Below, in pieces: positions 9,532-18,065 of a stretch of 64,000 nucleotides of DNA. Source of the stretch: Anaerolineae bacterium (GTDB lineage: Bacteria; Chloroflexota; Anaerolineae; Aggregatilineales; Phototrophicaceae); NCBI GenBank assembly GCA_022843385.1, contig JALHNT010000001.1:186001-250000 (forward strand), given 5' to 3'. Under the pieces are notes generated by a model that was not told the DNA's origin, searched no databases, and saw only the letters and a program-made list of their open reading frames with translations. Position numbers and translations under genes: made by a program. The first letter of the stretch is position 1. Each line of letters opens with the position of its first letter.

Positions 9532-10098
9532 TCACTCCAGATTGGCATGACGGGCGAACATCTGCGCCTCGGTCTGCCCTGTCTCCTCCATCAGTTGCAG
9601 GCTGACAATATCCAGCGTCAGCCACAATGCTTGTTCAAAGCGGTTCGCCATCGGCTGGGCGGACCGTCCCTGGCGCTGTTCGCCGGCTTTGACCGTCGGT
9701 GCTGGGATATGCACCACACAATCGGCCTCATCGGACAAGGGCGCTGCCGGGGTTGCCGTCAGCACCGCCAGCCGCGCCCCCACCGCGTGGGCTTTTTCGG
9801 CATAGGCCAGCAGCGACGCCGTCCGCCCTGACCCCGACCCCAGGATCAGCAGGTCATCCGCCGCCAGACAGGGCGTGGTCGCGTTATCCACCAGGTGGAC
9901 GGCGAAACCCAGATGCATCAGCCGCATGGCGAACGCCCGCATACACAGGCCAGAACGTCCCTTGCCCGCCAGAAAGATGCGCCGCGCGCTGGTGATCTGC
10001 TGCCGCAGGACATCCAGTTGGTAGGCCGATATCGATTGTAAAGTCTCGCTCAATTCGCTCAGAATAACCCGCTGCCACTGCGAATAATCCGTCATCAA
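9532..10098 (-). CDS. hxlB: 6-phospho-3-hexuloisomerase (SIS domain)
   Basis: The 188-residue SIS-domain sugar isomerase has the compact size of 6-phospho-3-hexuloisomerase. RIFLAGKGRSGLCMRAFAMR and LLILGSGSGRTASLLAYA are the two phosphosugar-binding segments near residues 40-60 and 83-100. It converts hexulose 6-phosphate to fructose 6-phosphate in the ribulose monophosphate pathway. Its start overlaps by four bases the stop of the synthase gene at 10095-10733, the usual arrangement of this pair. The pair can fix formaldehyde or, in reverse, supply pentose phosphates. The sequence does not say which. Confidence 0.85.
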   Translation of the reverse strand: MMTDYSQWQRVILSELSETLQSISAYQLDVLRQQITSARRIFLAGKGRSGLCMRAFAMRLMHLGFAVHLVDNATTPCLAADDLLILGSGSGRTASLLAYAEKAHAVGARLAVLTATPAAPLSDEADCVVHIPAPTVKAGEQRQGRSAQPMANRFEQALWLTLDIVSLQLMEETGQTEAQMFARHANLE

Positions 10099-10733
10099 GT
10101 ATTTTCCAATCTTTTATATAAAGCATGGGCCGCCGCAACCGGGTCGTTCGCCCGCGTGATGCCGCCCCCCACAATCACGATTTCCGGCGCACAGGTCAGG
10201 ATCGGCTCAACCGTCTCCAGCGTGATGCCACCCGCGACCGCCAACCGCGCCTCTGGCAAAGCCTGCCGCAGCCGCCTCAGCCCATCCAGCGGCGAGGCAC
10301 CCGCCTGCTGCACATCATAAGCCGTATGCACACACAACACATCCACCCCCAGCGCCAGCAACTCTCGTCCGCGCGTCACCGGATCAGCCACTTGCAGCAG
10401 ATCAGCCATCACCTCCCCTCCGCTACGCCGGGCTGCCCGCACTGCCCCCGTCACCGTCACATCCTGCGTCACGCCGAGGATCGTCACGCGGTTCGCCCCA
10501 GCCTCGAAGGCGATCATCGCCTCTTCGTCGCCGGCATCCATGATCTTCAGGTCGGCCACATAGCGCTTATCTGGATAGCTCTGCCGCAGCAGCGCCAGGG
10601 CGCGCACGCCCTCCCGATAAATCAGCGGCGTGCCGATCTCGACCACATCAATATACGGCGCGACCTGCCTCAAGATGTCCTGCGCCTGCGCCAGCTCACC
10701 ATCCAGCGCGATCTGAAGCCAGACGCGGCTCAT
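10095..10733 (-). CDS. hxlA: 3-hexulose-6-phosphate synthase (OMP decarboxylase family)
   Basis: The 212-residue TIM-barrel enzyme starts at the ATG at 10733, which overlaps the stop of the upstream membrane-protein gene by four bases. YVADLKIMDAGDEEA is the DxKxxD signature near residues 58-73. EIGTPLIYREG, LCVHTAYDVQQAG, AVAGGITLETV and IVIVGGGITRANDP complete the family. It condenses formaldehyde with ribulose 5-phosphate, or does the reverse. Related family members act in ascorbate catabolism, but pairing with a SIS isomerase favours the RuMP role. Confidence 0.85.
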   Translation of the reverse strand: MSRVWLQIALDGELAQAQDILRQVAPYIDVVEIGTPLIYREGVRALALLRQSYPDKRYVADLKIMDAGDEEAMIAFEAGANRVTILGVTQDVTVTGAVRAARRSGGEVMADLLQVADPVTRGRELLALGVDVLCVHTAYDVQQAGASPLDGLRRLRQALPEARLAVAGGITLETVEPILTCAPEIVIVGGGITRANDPVAAAHALYKRLENT

Positions 10734-11656
10734 GGCTGGGGAACCGGATGCGGCAGCGCCCCATCCCGACGAATGGCCCACCACGACACCGCCAGCGCCC
10801 CGATCAACAGCGCCAGCAGCAGCACGACCGCCATGAAGGCTCCCGGCAGCGCTTCGATATGCTCGCCGGCTGTCCAGGTGGTATAGGGCAAAATCAGTTG
10901 ATACACCGTCGAGGTGCCGCTGTCCGCCAGCGAAAGCGCCGGGAAGCGCAGCAGTTGCCAGGTCGGACGGCCATCCATCTCATAGCGGGTGAAGATGCCG
11001 AACAACACCACCGGCGTGAAGCGCACCCCGACCGCCACCACCATCGCCAGCCAGCCGCGCCGGATGGTCGCGCTGCACGCCAGCCCGATGGCGCTGCACG
11101 CCAGCACTTCCAGCACCGTCAGGATCACGGTGAAGGCGACCGCCGAGAGCGCCGCCCACTCCACCCAGTCCACTGTCGGCATAACGCCGGGGTAATAACT
11201 GCCACCCCGCGACGAATTGAACCAGGCGTAGCGGTTGAGGAAGGCCATCATCAGGATCGGCAGCATCGACAGCCGCACCACCCCCAACAGCAGCATCCAG
11301 GGCGCGGTCAGGTGCAGGATGCCCAGCCACTTGCCCAGCAGGATGCGCCGCTGACTGACGCCGGTCAGCACCAGCGCGTCCCAGGTTTTCCCCACATGCT
11401 CACGGCTGATGGCATTCGCCCCGGCCGCCAGCGCCCGCGCCGCCACCAACGCGTGGGTGATCCAGATGGTATAGATGGCGTAGTCACGGGTGCGGTTGTT
11501 GACGCTTTGCAGCGTCAGCGCGATGGCGGCGATGATGATGACGACGCCCAGCACCAGCGGCAGCCAGTAGCGGCGCATGAACGGCTGCGCCATCCGCTGC
11601 TGATACCGCGTCTCCTGCCATTCAATCGGATTGGCATTGCGGGTTATTACGGCCAT
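10730..11656 (-). CDS. ABC-2-type membrane permease-like protein
   Basis: The 308-residue protein has about six hydrophobic segments. The first is WLPLVLGVVIIIAAIALTL near residue 35. A cytoplasmic loop, AISREHVGKTWDALVLTGVS, followed by RRILLGKWLGIL, resembles the permease subunits of ABC-2 export systems, in which EREHGTLE-like loops contact the ATPase. No ATPase gene is adjacent. The gene heads an overlapping three-gene unit with the hexulose-phosphate enzymes, a link I cannot explain functionally. The family assignment is moderate. Confidence 0.6.
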   Translation of the reverse strand: MAVITRNANPIEWQETRYQQRMAQPFMRRYWLPLVLGVVIIIAAIALTLQSVNNRTRDYAIYTIWITHALVAARALAAGANAISREHVGKTWDALVLTGVSQRRILLGKWLGILHLTAPWMLLLGVVRLSMLPILMMAFLNRYAWFNSSRGGSYYPGVMPTVDWVEWAALSAVAFTVILTVLEVLACSAIGLACSATIRRGWLAMVVAVGVRFTPVVLFGIFTRYEMDGRPTWQLLRFPALSLADSGTSTVYQLILPYTTWTAGEHIEALPGAFMAVVLLLALLIGALAVSWWAIRRDGALPHPVPQP

Positions 11657-11740
11657 GCTTCACCCTCCACTCGTCAGTCCCCTACGATTGGTTGTTCGCT
11701 CCGACTCAGACGTGTTGCAAGATTTTGGCTATCCAATTAA

Positions 11741-11826
11741 CCCCACCCCAACCCCTCTCCGTGCAACGGAGAGGGGCTTTGACTCCCCCTTTCTCCGCGT
11801 GCGGGGAAAGGGGGCTGGGGGGATAG
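11741..11826. repeat. GC-rich palindromic intergenic repeat with two hairpins
   Basis: Two strong stem-loops lie side by side. CCCCTCTCCG/CGGAGAGGGG is at 11752-11776, and a 13-base stem of the form CCCCCTTTC(T)CCG with its complement is at 11785-11814. The flanks CCCCACCCCAA and GGCTGGGGGG extend the symmetry. The unit resembles dispersed REP-like palindromes, and a related hairpin occurs inside a gene at 16,658-16,680. Its position between two leftward genes allows a terminator function as well. Confidence 0.75.
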
Positions 11827-11862
11827 GGGTTGCCTTTGGAGCCTTATTTGTCTGCAATAGCC

Positions 11863-13872
11863 TCAGACGTGTTCCAGAATCAGATTATGATACCCATCCA
11901 CCCGCGCCGACCAGCCGGGCGCGATGTACACCGTGCTGTCGTATTGAAACACCAGCGCCGGGCCAGCGAAGCGTGCGCCCGGTCGCAGCCGCTCACGGTC
12001 ATACCGCCCCAACCGCATCCCATCCGGCGTCAGCCGTTCCCCCAGAAAGGCATCCGCCGCATCGTTGCCGCTTTCCGGCTCCGGCGTCAGGAGCGGCTTA
12101 TCGACCAGCCCCACCGCCTGCACCCGCAGATTGACCACTTCCATCGTCCGCTGGGGCAGGGCATGACCATAAGCCCGTTCATGTGCCGCGTGAAAAACAT
12201 CCAGTAAGCTCGGCTGGGAGTCGCTGGCGTCGTCGCTCAGAGCGAACGGCACCGTCAGTTCATAGGCCTGACCCTGATAGCGCATATCGACTTGCGGCGT
12301 GAAGCGCATCTGCTCGGCGGTCACACCTTCGCGCTTCAGATCGGCTTCGGCCTGTTGCAGCAGCGTCCGCAGCAGCTCCCGCAGCCGCGCCGGGGTATCT
12401 GGCTGACACACGCCCAGCACCGAACGGCTGTAATCCAGCGCCACATCCGCCACCAGCAGCCCGAAGGCGCACAGCACCCCCGGATAACGTGGCACCAGCA
12501 CGCGCGGAATCTCCAGCCGTTCCGCCACTTCGCAGGCGTGCAGCGGCCCGGCTCCGCCGAAAGCGAACAGGGTGAAGTGACGCGGGTCATAGCCCCTGGC
12601 GACCGATACCCGGCGCACCGCCCGGTCGATGTTCACGTTGGCGATGTGCAGGATGCCCTGGGCCGCCGCGGCTGCGCTCAGATGCATCTCGTCTGCCAAC
12701 TGCTGGATGGCGCTGCGAGCGGCTTCGACTTCCAGGCGCATCCCGCCGCCCAGGAAATGATCGGGATCGAGTCGTCCCAGCGCGGCGTTGGCATCGCTGA
12801 CGGTGACGCGCGTTCCACCACGTCCGTAACAGATCGGGCCGGGGGTCGAACCGGCGCTCTCCGGCCCCACCCGCAGCGCTCCGCCCGCGTCCAGCCGGGC
12901 TATCGAGCCGCCGCCCGCGCCCACCGTCTCAATATCAAGCAGCCGTATCCGCAGCGGCAGCCCGTCGATCTCCGATTCAGGTCGCCGTGCCGGATAACCC
13001 GGACACAGCGCCACGTCGGTCGAAGTCCCGCCGACATCCAGCGTGATGATGTGGTCGAACCCGGCTGACTGAGCGATATGAAACGCCCCGATGACGCCGG
13101 CTGCCGGGCCGCTCAACGCCGTCTGAACCGCTTGCTGCCGGGCGCGGGTCGCGCTCATCACCCCACCATCCGATTTCATCATCCGCAGCAGGCTGTGCGG
13201 CGGCAGTTCGTGTTCCAGTTGGGTCAGGTAGCGGCTCATCACCGGGCGCACATAGGCATCCAGCGCCGTCGTGCTGGCGCGTTCGTATTCGCGGAATTCC
13301 GGCAGCACCTCCGACGACAGCGCAATCTGCCAGGGCTGGAGCGTCGAGTGTTTCAGAATATAATCGCGGGCGGCCTGCTCATGCGCCGGATTGACGTAGC
13401 TGTAGAGGAAGCAGATGGCGACCGCTTCCACCCCGCGCTGCGCCCAGTCGTCGATGATCGCCTCCAGCCCCGACACTTCCAGCGGTCGCAGAACCGCCCC
13501 GGCAGGGTCAAGCCGTTCAGGAATCTCGTAACATAATTCGCGCGGGATGAGCGGCGGTGGGAGCTGGGGATGCAGGGCATAGAGCTGCGGGCGATTCTGT
13601 CGCCCGATGAACAACACATCGCGGAAGCCGCCGGTCGTCAGCAGCGCCGTCCTGGCTCCCTTGCGTTCCAGGATGGCGTTGGTCGCCACCGTCGAGCCAT
13701 GCGCCACCCGCCGCAGCCCGGCCACGCCGCCGGGGGTGATGATCTCCAGCCCCGCCAGCATCGCCTGCGCCGGATTGGCCGGGGTACTCAGCAGCTTGTG
13801 AATCGCCAACCGGCCATCGAGGTTAATGACCAGATCGGTGAATGTCCCGCCAATATCCACCCCAACCTGCAT
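11863..13872 (-). CDS. Hydantoinase/oxoprolinase family protein (HyuA-like)
   Basis: The 669-residue protein matches the length and layout of N-methylhydantoinase A/acetone carboxylase beta-type subunits. MQVGVDIGGTFTDLVINL starts an ASKHA-type ATP-binding domain. GLRRVAHGSTVATNAILERK, ITLDVGGTSTDVALC and VGAGGGSIARLDAGG are further hallmark segments, and FGGAGPLHACEVAERL near residue 440 is characteristic. Such subunits hydrolyse ATP to open cyclic amides such as hydantoins or 5-oxoproline. The usual HyuB partner is absent next to it, so it may act alone or with a distant partner. AAAGGGGAAATC precedes the start. Confidence 0.85.
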   Translation of the reverse strand: MQVGVDIGGTFTDLVINLDGRLAIHKLLSTPANPAQAMLAGLEIITPGGVAGLRRVAHGSTVATNAILERKGARTALLTTGGFRDVLFIGRQNRPQLYALHPQLPPPLIPRELCYEIPERLDPAGAVLRPLEVSGLEAIIDDWAQRGVEAVAICFLYSYVNPAHEQAARDYILKHSTLQPWQIALSSEVLPEFREYERASTTALDAYVRPVMSRYLTQLEHELPPHSLLRMMKSDGGVMSATRARQQAVQTALSGPAAGVIGAFHIAQSAGFDHIITLDVGGTSTDVALCPGYPARRPESEIDGLPLRIRLLDIETVGAGGGSIARLDAGGALRVGPESAGSTPGPICYGRGGTRVTVSDANAALGRLDPDHFLGGGMRLEVEAARSAIQQLADEMHLSAAAAAQGILHIANVNIDRAVRRVSVARGYDPRHFTLFAFGGAGPLHACEVAERLEIPRVLVPRYPGVLCAFGLLVADVALDYSRSVLGVCQPDTPARLRELLRTLLQQAEADLKREGVTAEQMRFTPQVDMRYQGQAYELTVPFALSDDASDSQPSLLDVFHAAHERAYGHALPQRTMEVVNLRVQAVGLVDKPLLTPEPESGNDAADAFLGERLTPDGMRLGRYDRERLRPGARFAGPALVFQYDSTVYIAPGWSARVDGYHNLILEHV

Positions 13873-14066
13873 GATTTCCCCTTTTTACCGGTGTGACGCT
13901 GACTGATCGACACACCAAAAGATGAAAGTCTCAGCGCCAAGCCAGAGAAGATTCGACCACAGAGACACAGAGGACACAGAGAGAGCAATCAGAGGTCTTT
14001 ACTTTGAACTTAGCACTTTGAACATTGAACATTTCACCAATGGGTGGTCATTATAACGCGGCTCAC

Positions 14067-14474
14067 TTAATCCGACAGCAGCCACTGGATGGCGCCGTCG
14101 CGGTCATTACGGAAAAAGCGCATCGCCGTATTCGGTGTGCCAAAGGTCCGCAGCAGATAATCAGCGATGTTGATGTAAAAGGTGGGATGGCTGTAGACCA
14201 GCGCCATGTGAATGGGTGCGTGATGATAAGCCGGGTCGCGCTGTTGAATCCATTCCCCGGCGCTGCGAAAGACATAGTATAGTGGCAGCGGCCCGCTGCG
14301 GCGCGAATCGATCAGCCCCAGTTGCTTCGCGCCGTCTTCCACTGGATAATGCGTGGCGATGTAATCCAACCAGCCGATCCACTCATCAACCGCTTCGGTT
14401 GTGGCCTCAGTGAAAATGAACTCGTGAATGCCATTGTCATGCCGCTGGTACAGGCAGAACTTCCCTTGTGTCAA
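14067..14474 (-). CDS. Hypothetical protein, 135 residues
   Basis: I do not recognise this protein. The frame is open from a TTG at 14474. No ATG or good ribosome-binding site lies between this codon and the upstream stop, so the start is uncertain. The text is protein-like, with features such as FIFTEATTEAVDEWIGWLDYI and MALVYSHPTFYINIADYLLR, and has no signal peptide or membrane segment. The spacing of helices and strands vaguely recalls the small STAS-like proteins common in Chloroflexota, but this is only an impression. It is the last leftward gene before a long non-coding gap. Confidence 0.55.
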   Translation of the reverse strand: MTQGKFCLYQRHDNGIHEFIFTEATTEAVDEWIGWLDYIATHYPVEDGAKQLGLIDSRRSGPLPLYYVFRSAGEWIQQRDPAYHHAPIHMALVYSHPTFYINIADYLLRTFGTPNTAMRFFRNDRDGAIQWLLSD

Positions 14475-14608
14475 GTGATGTTGTCCAAAATACCTGGAGG
14501 AATCGTCACCTTAATATACAGGAACTTGGTCACAAAAACGAATGCCGATTGCACTTCCAGGGTATTGAAAACGCGATAGCTCGCCCGGTTTCTTCTTTAC
14601 TGAAGGGC

Positions 14609-14637
14609 TTGACAGGGTAGATTATTTGTTCTATAAT
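14609..14637 (+). promoter_or_regulatory. Perfect consensus sigma-70 promoter in a non-coding gap
   Basis: TTGACA and TATAAT are separated by exactly 17 bases. No convincing gene follows for about 690 bases, but a structured stretch begins right after the expected start near 14,644. It is the strongest promoter in the window by match to consensus. Confidence 0.8.
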
Positions 14638-14643
14638 TGATCT

Positions 14644-14781
14644 TTGTTGGGAAAGCATGGCTTTCCCACTGCAACTTAACAACCCCATACGCCGTTTGCA
14701 TCAGACCCGTGCCGGTCAAGTGCTCTCGTGAGTTGGCCGCCGCCGTGATTCACAGCCTGCAAAAAGGGGCTTTTGCAGTTG
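14644..14781 (+). ncRNA. Candidate structured non-coding RNA
   Basis: The transcript expected from the promoter at 14609-14637 would begin with a strong hairpin (GTGGGAAAGC-type arms around ATG, 14,648-14,669). It continues through a GGTCAA/TTGGCC stem near 14,717-14,745 and reaches CTGCAAAA/TTTTGCAG around a short G-rich loop at 14,757-14,777. I see no RNase P, SRP, tmRNA or tRNA signature. A small regulatory or 6S-like RNA is possible, but this is inference from promoter plus folding only. The small open frames here lack ribosome-binding sites and protein-like composition. Confidence 0.4.
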
Positions 14782-15333
14782 CAGCATTTGCAGAATCGTG
14801 TGCAGATTCGCTCGATATTCACGCTCTGTCCTCTGTGTTGGTCTTTCTGTCGGTGTCTGTCCGACCACGACACAAAACCAGGAATTGCACTTGTAGTCTG
14901 TAGTCAACAACCGATAGCGGATCGCGCCAAACAGCAAAATCAGCAGCAAAAGGGGGTAGGGTCAATCAGCAGCAAAGTGGGCTTGAGCATTCTTTCTGAC
15001 GACTGTTGACTGTTTGAGGGAAAAGTGCACAAAAGGCAGGGGTGAATTTGACGAATTTGACGAACGTTGTGAATCAGGTAATAGGTGCAGGCAGAAAGCT
15101 GGTAGCTCCAACCAGCAAGATCAGTAACACAAGAACCTTGATGAATTAAGTGAGTCACTCCCTCCGATTGCTTTCTGAGTCCTTTTTGGGCTAACCCAGC
15201 AACTCTCGTGGTTTTGTAGCCAACCTTCAACGCTGGCAATTTTCGTCACCCTGCGCCAAACTCTCGTCCACTCGTGCACCCATGCGGCGGGAAATCTGGG
15301 ATCAAGAACGAAGCGAGAGCAAGGAATGGAACG
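14782..15333. other. Non-coding stretch with simple repeats, no gene seen
   Basis: No convincing gene is found. The stretch holds a short tandem TTTGACGAA doublet near 15,046-15,062. A tract near 14,820-14,875 is, in reverse complement, similar to the CACAGAGGACACAGAG-type simple sequence at 13,958-13,983. It has the look of decayed or repeat-derived intergenic DNA. Confidence 0.5.
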
Positions 15334-15717
15334 ATGCCGCGAATGCTGGTGATGGCCGCTGCGGTGGCTGGATTGCTCGGCGTGGCGCTGGGCGCGTTCG
15401 GCGTCCATGCCATTCGGGATCGCCTGGTCGCCAATGATCGGCTCGATACCTATGAGACGGCGGTGCAGTACCACCTCATTCACGCGGTGGCGCTGCTGGG
15501 CGCGGCCTGGGTAGCCCAGACCTATCCCTCCCGCTGGACGCGCTGGGCCGGCGTCGGCTTCATCGCCGGCATCTTCCTGTTTTCCGGCAGCCTGTACCTG
15601 CTCGCCATCTTCAACCTGCGCTTCATGGGGGCGGTCGCGCCCCTGGGTGGCGCATCCTTCCTGATCGGTTGGGCACTGCTGGGGCTGGCGGCCTGGCAGA
15701 GTCGTTCAGCACCATGA
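15334..15717 (+). CDS. DUF423 family small membrane protein
   Basis: The 127-residue protein has four hydrophobic segments and starts at the ATG at 15334, preceded by AAGGAA. The N-terminus AAVAGLLGVALGAFGVHAIRD, followed by YHLIHAVALLGAAW and FSGSLYLLAIF, is diagnostic of DUF423 (YwdK-type) proteins. The conserved GAFGAH-like stretch and the YHxxHAxAL motif are both present. These proteins sit in the cytoplasmic membrane and have no established function. Its stop overlaps the next start by four bases (ATGA), indicating a two-gene operon with the membrane-bound metallopeptidase-like protein. Confidence 0.88.
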   Translation: MPRMLVMAAAVAGLLGVALGAFGVHAIRDRLVANDRLDTYETAVQYHLIHAVALLGAAWVAQTYPSRWTRWAGVGFIAGIFLFSGSLYLLAIFNLRFMGAVAPLGGASFLIGWALLGLAAWQSRSAP

Positions 15718-17120
15718 TGCGGCTGCTGGGGCGGGTGCTGCGTTGGTTGTTGAGTGGGGTCGCCTGGGTGGTGCGGCTGGCGCTGCTGCTCTTCCTGCTG
15801 CAATATTCCAGCTATCCCGCTGGCCTGCAATGGAACGCAGTAGCGGACATCGTTTCGCCCTATCAGTTTGATTACATCACCTGGGAGCTGGCGGCGCTAG
15901 GCGTCAAGGTCGATCAGACGCTTTACGGCCTGCACCCCTTCCTGAACGAAACCGTCCGCAGCCAGCTCGTGCGTGTCTATATGACCGATCTGCGCCAGGC
16001 ACAGCAGTTGGACGCCGACATCGCCAACCTGTTTGCTGACCCGGCCGTGACCGACCCGCAGACCGAGTCGGCCACACTGCGAGCCGAACGCGACGCCCTG
16101 CGTACTGATCTCCGTCAGCGCCAACCGTTGATCGAGAGCATCCTCGAAGGGCAGGTGGCCGCCGTGCTGGTGGAGCAGGGCTTTGGCCTGGCCGGTCAGG
16201 TGTTGCCGCCGGTCTCGGCTCATTTCACCCGCGTCCCCAACCTGCTGATCGTGTCGCCTCGCGAGACGATACGCTTCGACATCTCGATCAACGTCAATCC
16301 GATGAGTCCCGATGAGATGGCGGCGCTGGAAGCCCAGATCGACCAATCGCAGGCTGTCTCGTCGCTGATCGTGCCGCTGGGCGGGATCGCGCTCTATCCG
16401 GCCATGGTGGTCGAAACCAGTTCGATCCCCTTCGCGCTCGACACTATCGCCCATGAGTGGCTGCATCACTATCTGTTCTTCTTCCCGCTGGGGCTGGCTT
16501 ACTTCAGCGGTGAGGGCTTCGCCGGCGAAACCCGCATCATCAATGAGACGACAGCCGCCTTCTTCGGTCAGGAGATGAGCCGGTTGGTGCTGGCGAAATA
16601 CTACCCGGAAGAGCTTTCTGAGTTGGATGATTTCCAGCAGGTTGCGGGTCTTATGCTCCCCTCTCCCTGTGGGAGAGGGGCAGGAGGTGAGGGCAAGAAC
16701 TCGGTCACCCGTCCTCTGGTCACGGCGCATCTGCCGCTGTCGGCGCTGCCGCTGGCTCAGGTTGATACGCCCTTTGATTTTGCTCAGGAGATGGATACCA
16801 CCCGGCGCCGCGTTGATGAACTGCTGGCTGCCGGGCAGGTGGACGAAGCCGAAGCCTATATGGAGGAACGGCGTCAGGTGTTCGTCGCCAATGGTTACAT
16901 CCTGCGCAAACTCAATCAGGCGTTCTTTGCCTTCTACGGGGGCTATCAGGCCGGGGGCAGCGCCGGAGCCGGGGGCGCTGATCCGATCGGGCCAGCCGTG
17001 CGGGCCTTGCGCGAAGCCAGCCCCAGCCTGCTGGACTGGGTGCTGACCCTGCGCGGCATCACCACCCGCGATCAACTGCTGGCCGAAGCTGCCCGCGTTG
17101 GCTTTGTGCCGCCGTCGTAG
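15714..17120 (+). CDS. Membrane-anchored HExxH metallopeptidase-like protein
   Basis: The protein has 468 residues, counting from an ATG that overlaps the DUF423 stop. One N-terminal segment (VAWVVRLALLLFLLQYSSY) anchors it, so the rest is probably outside the cytoplasm. TIAHEWLHHYLFF, near residue 245, is an HExxH zinc site, and INETTAAFFGQE about 35 residues on offers a possible third ligand. The exact family is unknown to me. Just after the catalytic half the frame runs through a GC-rich palindrome that encodes LPSPCGRGAGGEG, probably an inserted repeat still in frame. The C-terminal part (YMEERRQVFVANGYILRKLNQAFFAFYGGY) is typical of related uncharacterised proteins. Confidence 0.65.
   Translation: MMRLLGRVLRWLLSGVAWVVRLALLLFLLQYSSYPAGLQWNAVADIVSPYQFDYITWELAALGVKVDQTLYGLHPFLNETVRSQLVRVYMTDLRQAQQLDADIANLFADPAVTDPQTESATLRAERDALRTDLRQRQPLIESILEGQVAAVLVEQGFGLAGQVLPPVSAHFTRVPNLLIVSPRETIRFDISINVNPMSPDEMAALEAQIDQSQAVSSLIVPLGGIALYPAMVVETSSIPFALDTIAHEWLHHYLFFFPLGLAYFSGEGFAGETRIINETTAAFFGQEMSRLVLAKYYPEELSELDDFQQVAGLMLPSPCGRGAGGEGKNSVTRPLVTAHLPLSALPLAQVDTPFDFAQEMDTTRRRVDELLAAGQVDEAEAYMEERRQVFVANGYILRKLNQAFFAFYGGYQAGGSAGAGGADPIGPAVRALREASPSLLDWVLTLRGITTRDQLLAEAARVGFVPPS
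16655..16699 (+). repeat. Palindromic repeat inserted in frame within a coding sequence
   Basis: CCCCTCTCCC and GGGAGAGGGG form a perfect 10-base stem around TGT at 16,658-16,680, followed by CAGGAGGTGAGGG. The unit is of the same type as the intergenic repeat at 11,741. Here it contributes LPSPCGRGAGGEG to the metallopeptidase-like protein without breaking the frame. Confidence 0.8.
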
Positions 17121-17201
17121 CGACGATGAGCGATGAGCAACCTGATCGACCATCAAGCATATGGCATGGTCGCCCGCAACAACCGGGAACTAACAACCGC
17201 C

Positions 17202-18053
17202 CTACTCCGCTTCCAGTTGCTCCAGCGTCTTCAGGTCATGGCGCAGGTTGTTGTAGCGCGTTACCAGCGAAGCGATGAACAGCAGCGTCACGGCAGCGAC
17301 CACCCCCAGCCCCAGCAGTAGATAATCGGTCGTGGTCGGTGTGACGTAGAAACTCAGCAGCACACTGAAGAAAGCATCGCTGATGGTGGTAACCTGCTCG
17401 GCTGGGCCGCGCTCCAGGATGACATGGGTGAAGTCGCCGCGCACCTGTCCCTGCGCCAGCAGCACTTGCCCATCCGCCAGCGCGTAGCGATTCTCGATCT
17501 GCCCATCGCCGATCTCCCGTGTCTCAGTCGGATCACCACTGACGGCCGGCTCGATGAAGCGCTGGATGGCGTCGGCGATGCCGGCCTGGACATCGGCTGA
17601 CTCGACGATCACGGCATAGGTATCGGTATCCGGCTGGTTGTGGGTGAACGCCAGGATGAAGGTGCGGTTGTCATACACCTGCCCCAGGGCGCTGATGATC
17701 GTGCCATCGGGCGCGACGAAGATTTCCTGTGTCCACTCGCCATTCGGCAGGTTGACGACGTTGCTCTTGGCCGGTTCGGTAACATATGACGGGTCAATGC
17801 GCCCCAGCGCCTCGCGGATGCCCGCCTGCATATCAGTGGTCTGGCTTTGCAGCACATAGATGTCTGAGACGCCGTTGTTGAAATGGGTGATCGCGCCTTC
17901 CGACTGATTCTGCCAGTCCGATGGCAGCACCATGCCGAAGCGCGTTACTGTATTGAAGTAGCTTTGCTGCGATGGCGCTTCTGCCTCCTGTCCCAGCACC
18001 AGGACTGGCAGCAGACAGAAAACGAGGCTGATGACGATGAACCACTTACGCAT
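17202..18053 (-). CDS. Exported, C-terminally anchored protein of unknown function
   Basis: The 283-residue protein has a clear signal peptide (MRKWFIVISLVFCLLPVLVL, then GQEAEA). A C-terminal membrane segment (TDYLLLGLGVVAAVTLLFIA) is followed by a short basic and coiled tail, so the central domain faces outward. That domain repeats a pattern of aromatic strands and ADVQAGI/DMQAGI-type helices, suggesting two related halves. I do not recognise the family. It starts 12 bases after the ccmC-like gene on the same strand. The membrane-tail topology, ending in NNLRHDLKTLEQLE, resembles CcmD-like partners only in position and not in sequence. Confidence 0.6.
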   Translation of the reverse strand: MRKWFIVISLVFCLLPVLVLGQEAEAPSQQSYFNTVTRFGMVLPSDWQNQSEGAITHFNNGVSDIYVLQSQTTDMQAGIREALGRIDPSYVTEPAKSNVVNLPNGEWTQEIFVAPDGTIISALGQVYDNRTFILAFTHNQPDTDTYAVIVESADVQAGIADAIQRFIEPAVSGDPTETREIGDGQIENRYALADGQVLLAQGQVRGDFTHVILERGPAEQVTTISDAFFSVLLSFYVTPTTTDYLLLGLGVVAAVTLLFIASLVTRYNNLRHDLKTLEQLEAE

Positions 18054-18065
18054 GACGGTGTCCGA

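Noticed and set aside
14637..14903. Small protein behind the consensus promoter
   Set aside because: The frame has no Shine-Dalgarno site and runs through strong hairpins, which favours an RNA rather than a protein.
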